The position numbers and the translations under genes are program-made. Source: Pseudomonadota bacterium (GTDB taxonomy: Bacteria > Pseudomonadota > Alphaproteobacteria > Rhizobiales > Hyphomicrobiaceae). From it: a stretch of 6,524 bases of DNA. Shown piece by piece: positions 5,289 to 6,524 of this stretch. The notes beneath the pieces are model-generated. The model was given only the letters and a program-made list of their open reading frames with translations, ran no database searches and was not told the DNA's origin. Numbering within the stretch: the stretch's first letter is position 1; the number at the start of each line of letters is the position of its first letter. The DNA is taken from assembly GCA_023412745.1 (NCBI GenBank), contig JAEZBZ010000051.1:1-6524 (forward strand). The letters run 5' to 3'.

Positions 5289-6524
5289 ATGCGCTCCACG
5301 ACCGAAGCTCAATCTGGCAATCTGACCGTCCTGATCAACGCCCGCGTCATCGACCCGGCCAGCAACCGCGACGAACCCGGCGGCGTGCTGATCGTCGATG
5401 GCAAGATCGCCGATATCGGCGGGCATCTGCGCCGCAACGCGCCGGAAGGCGCCGAAGTCATCGACTGCAAGGGCAACGTCCTGGCCCCCGGCCTGATCGA
5501 CGTGCAGGTGTTCACCGGCGAGCCTGGCACGGAACACCGCGAAACACTGAAGACCGCCAGCCATGCGGCTGCGGCAGGCGGCGTGACCACCATCATCGTG
5601 ATGCCGGACACCAACCCCGTGATCGATCAGGTCGCGCTGGTCGATTTCATCCAGCGCCGCGCCCGCGACAATGCCATCGTGCACGTGCACACCATGGCCG
5701 CGATGACCAAGGGCTTGGAAGGCAAGGAAATCACAGAGATCGGCCTGCTCAAGCGCGCCGGCGCGATCGCCTTCTCGAACGGCAAGAGCAGCGTGGTCAA
5801 CAGCAAGATCATGCGCAACGCCCTGCTCTACGGCAAGGATCACGGCGCCCTCATCGTGCACCACACCGAGGACCCGTATCTGTCCGAGGGCACCTGCATG
5901 AACGCCGGCCACGTCGCCGCGCGGCTCGGCCTGCCCGGCGCGTCGAAGACGGCCGAAACCATCGTGCTGGATCGCGATATCCGGCTGGTCGAAATGACTG
6001 GCGGACGCTACCACGCGGCCACCATTTCCTGCCGCGAAAGCCTCGACATCATCCGCGCCGCCAAGGCCCGAAAGCTGCCGGTGACTTGCGGCGTGTCGAT
6101 CAACCACCTGACGCTGAATGAGAACGACATCGGCCCATACCGGACATTCTTCAAGCTGCGCCCGCCGCTGCGTTCCGAAGAGGACCGCATGGCGCTGGTG
6201 CGTGCGCTCGGCAACGGCGAGATCGACGTTGTCGTGTCGAGCCATGATCCGCAGGACGAGGACGTCAAGCGGCGCCCGTTCGCCGAGGCCGCCGATGGCG
6301 CCATCGGCCTGGAAACGCTGCTGTCAGCAGCCCTGAGGCTGCACCACAGCGACGACATCAGCCTGATGATGCTGCTGAAGGCGATGACCATCAATCCGGC
6401 CAAGCTGCTGGGATTGCCCGCCGGCCAGCTCACCAAGGGCGCACCCGCCGATCTGGTGCTGTTCGATATGGGCCAGCCGTGGGTGGTGGATCGCGAGCAA
6501 CTGCGCGCGCGCTCGAAGAACTCC
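5289..6524 (+). CDS. pyrC: Dihydroorotase homologue, probably non-catalytic (PyrC'/PyrX-like); 3' end outside window
   Basis: The 412 residues present form an amidohydrolase-fold protein of the type I dihydroorotase family. Roughly 20-30 residues are cut off by the window edge. The scaffold is clear: APGLIDV (66-72), EPGTEHRET (78-86), AAAAGGVTTIIVMPDTNP (93-110), HHTED (191-195), GVSINHLTLNEND (268-280), and FAEAADGAIGLETLL (331-345). Catalytic residues are missing. The metal-binding HxH is QVF (Q73, F75), the substrate Arg is G77, MPNT is MPDT (D107), the FSDDG-type metal-bridging Asp region is FSNG (N164), and the TDHAPH block is SSHDPQ, so the metal/catalytic Asp is S318 and the final His is Q322. 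Only isolated His residues (for example H192, H273) remain. In Pseudomonas an inactive dihydroorotase encoded after pyrB is required for ATCase holoenzyme assembly. By analogy I infer a structural role here. Annotation pipelines will call it dihydroorotase, but activity is doubtful. It is in an operon with pyrB. Confidence 0.88.
   Translation, partial: MRSTTEAQSGNLTVLINARVIDPASNRDEPGGVLIVDGKIADIGGHLRRNAPEGAEVIDCKGNVLAPGLIDVQVFTGEPGTEHRETLKTASHAAAAGGVTTIIVMPDTNPVIDQVALVDFIQRRARDNAIVHVHTMAAMTKGLEGKEITEIGLLKRAGAIAFSNGKSSVVNSKIMRNALLYGKDHGALIVHHTEDPYLSEGTCMNAGHVAARLGLPGASKTAETIVLDRDIRLVEMTGGRYHAATISCRESLDIIRAAKARKLPVTCGVSINHLTLNENDIGPYRTFFKLRPPLRSEEDRMALVRALGNGEIDVVVSSHDPQDEDVKRRPFAEAADGAIGLETLLSAALRLHHSDDISLMMLLKAMTINPAKLLGLPAGQLTKGAPADLVLFDMGQPWVVDREQLRARSKNS

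Noticed and set aside
5679..5690. A His-Val-His in PyrC (residues 132-134) that could be read as the metal-binding HxH
   Set aside because: It lies about 60 residues after the position of the true first-strand motif, at a place where other members have ordinary residues before the AALTKG-type segment, so it is not the equivalent site.

Overview
The window is about 6.5 kb of GC-rich DNA. The style of the proteins suggests Alphaproteobacteria, most likely Hyphomicrobiales near Bradyrhizobium, Rhodopseudomonas or Xanthobacter relatives. The basis is the PyrB-PyrC pair with an alphaproteobacterial type of PyrC, a DUF486 protein, and a small Cys-rich secreted protein of a kind I associate with this order. 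I cannot name the genus. There are no RNA genes, insertion sequences, integrases, CRISPR arrays or phage genes.

Layout. Bases 1-60 are the last 19 codons of an unidentified plus-strand membrane protein. It converges on a minus-strand two-gene operon (77-1197): a DUF486 four-helix membrane protein followed, with a 4-base ATGA overlap, by a TauE/SafE (TSUP) permease. A 163-base divergent spacer separates this operon from a plus-strand EamA/DMT transporter (1361-2266). Next is a small gene for a secreted Cys-rich protein (about 2318-2671). Its signal peptide and mature domain lie in different frames, so it is either a frameshifted pseudogene or carries a sequencing error. It converges on a minus-strand MFS permease (2683-3900). 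After a 418-base gap come plus-strand pyrB (4319-5275) and pyrC (5289 to beyond the window end), a typical pyrimidine biosynthesis operon.

How the genes work together. The only clear shared pathway is pyrB-pyrC. PyrB keeps the aspartate carbamoyltransferase active-site residues that I can place. PyrC has lost essentially all of the signature metal- and substrate-binding residues of a dihydroorotase: the HxH pair, the Arg after it, the Asn of MPNT, and the Asp of TDHAPH. It therefore looks like a non-catalytic, PyrC'/PyrX-like partner that may support ATCase assembly, with a real dihydroorotase encoded elsewhere. The four transporter-type genes show no common substrate and look like ordinary chromosomal neighbours.

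The most useful second looks are the pseudo-dihydroorotase, the broken small secreted protein, and the promoter-like hexamers that sit so close to the pyrB and EamA start codons that both mRNAs may be leaderless. I found no strong sign of a wholly new system.
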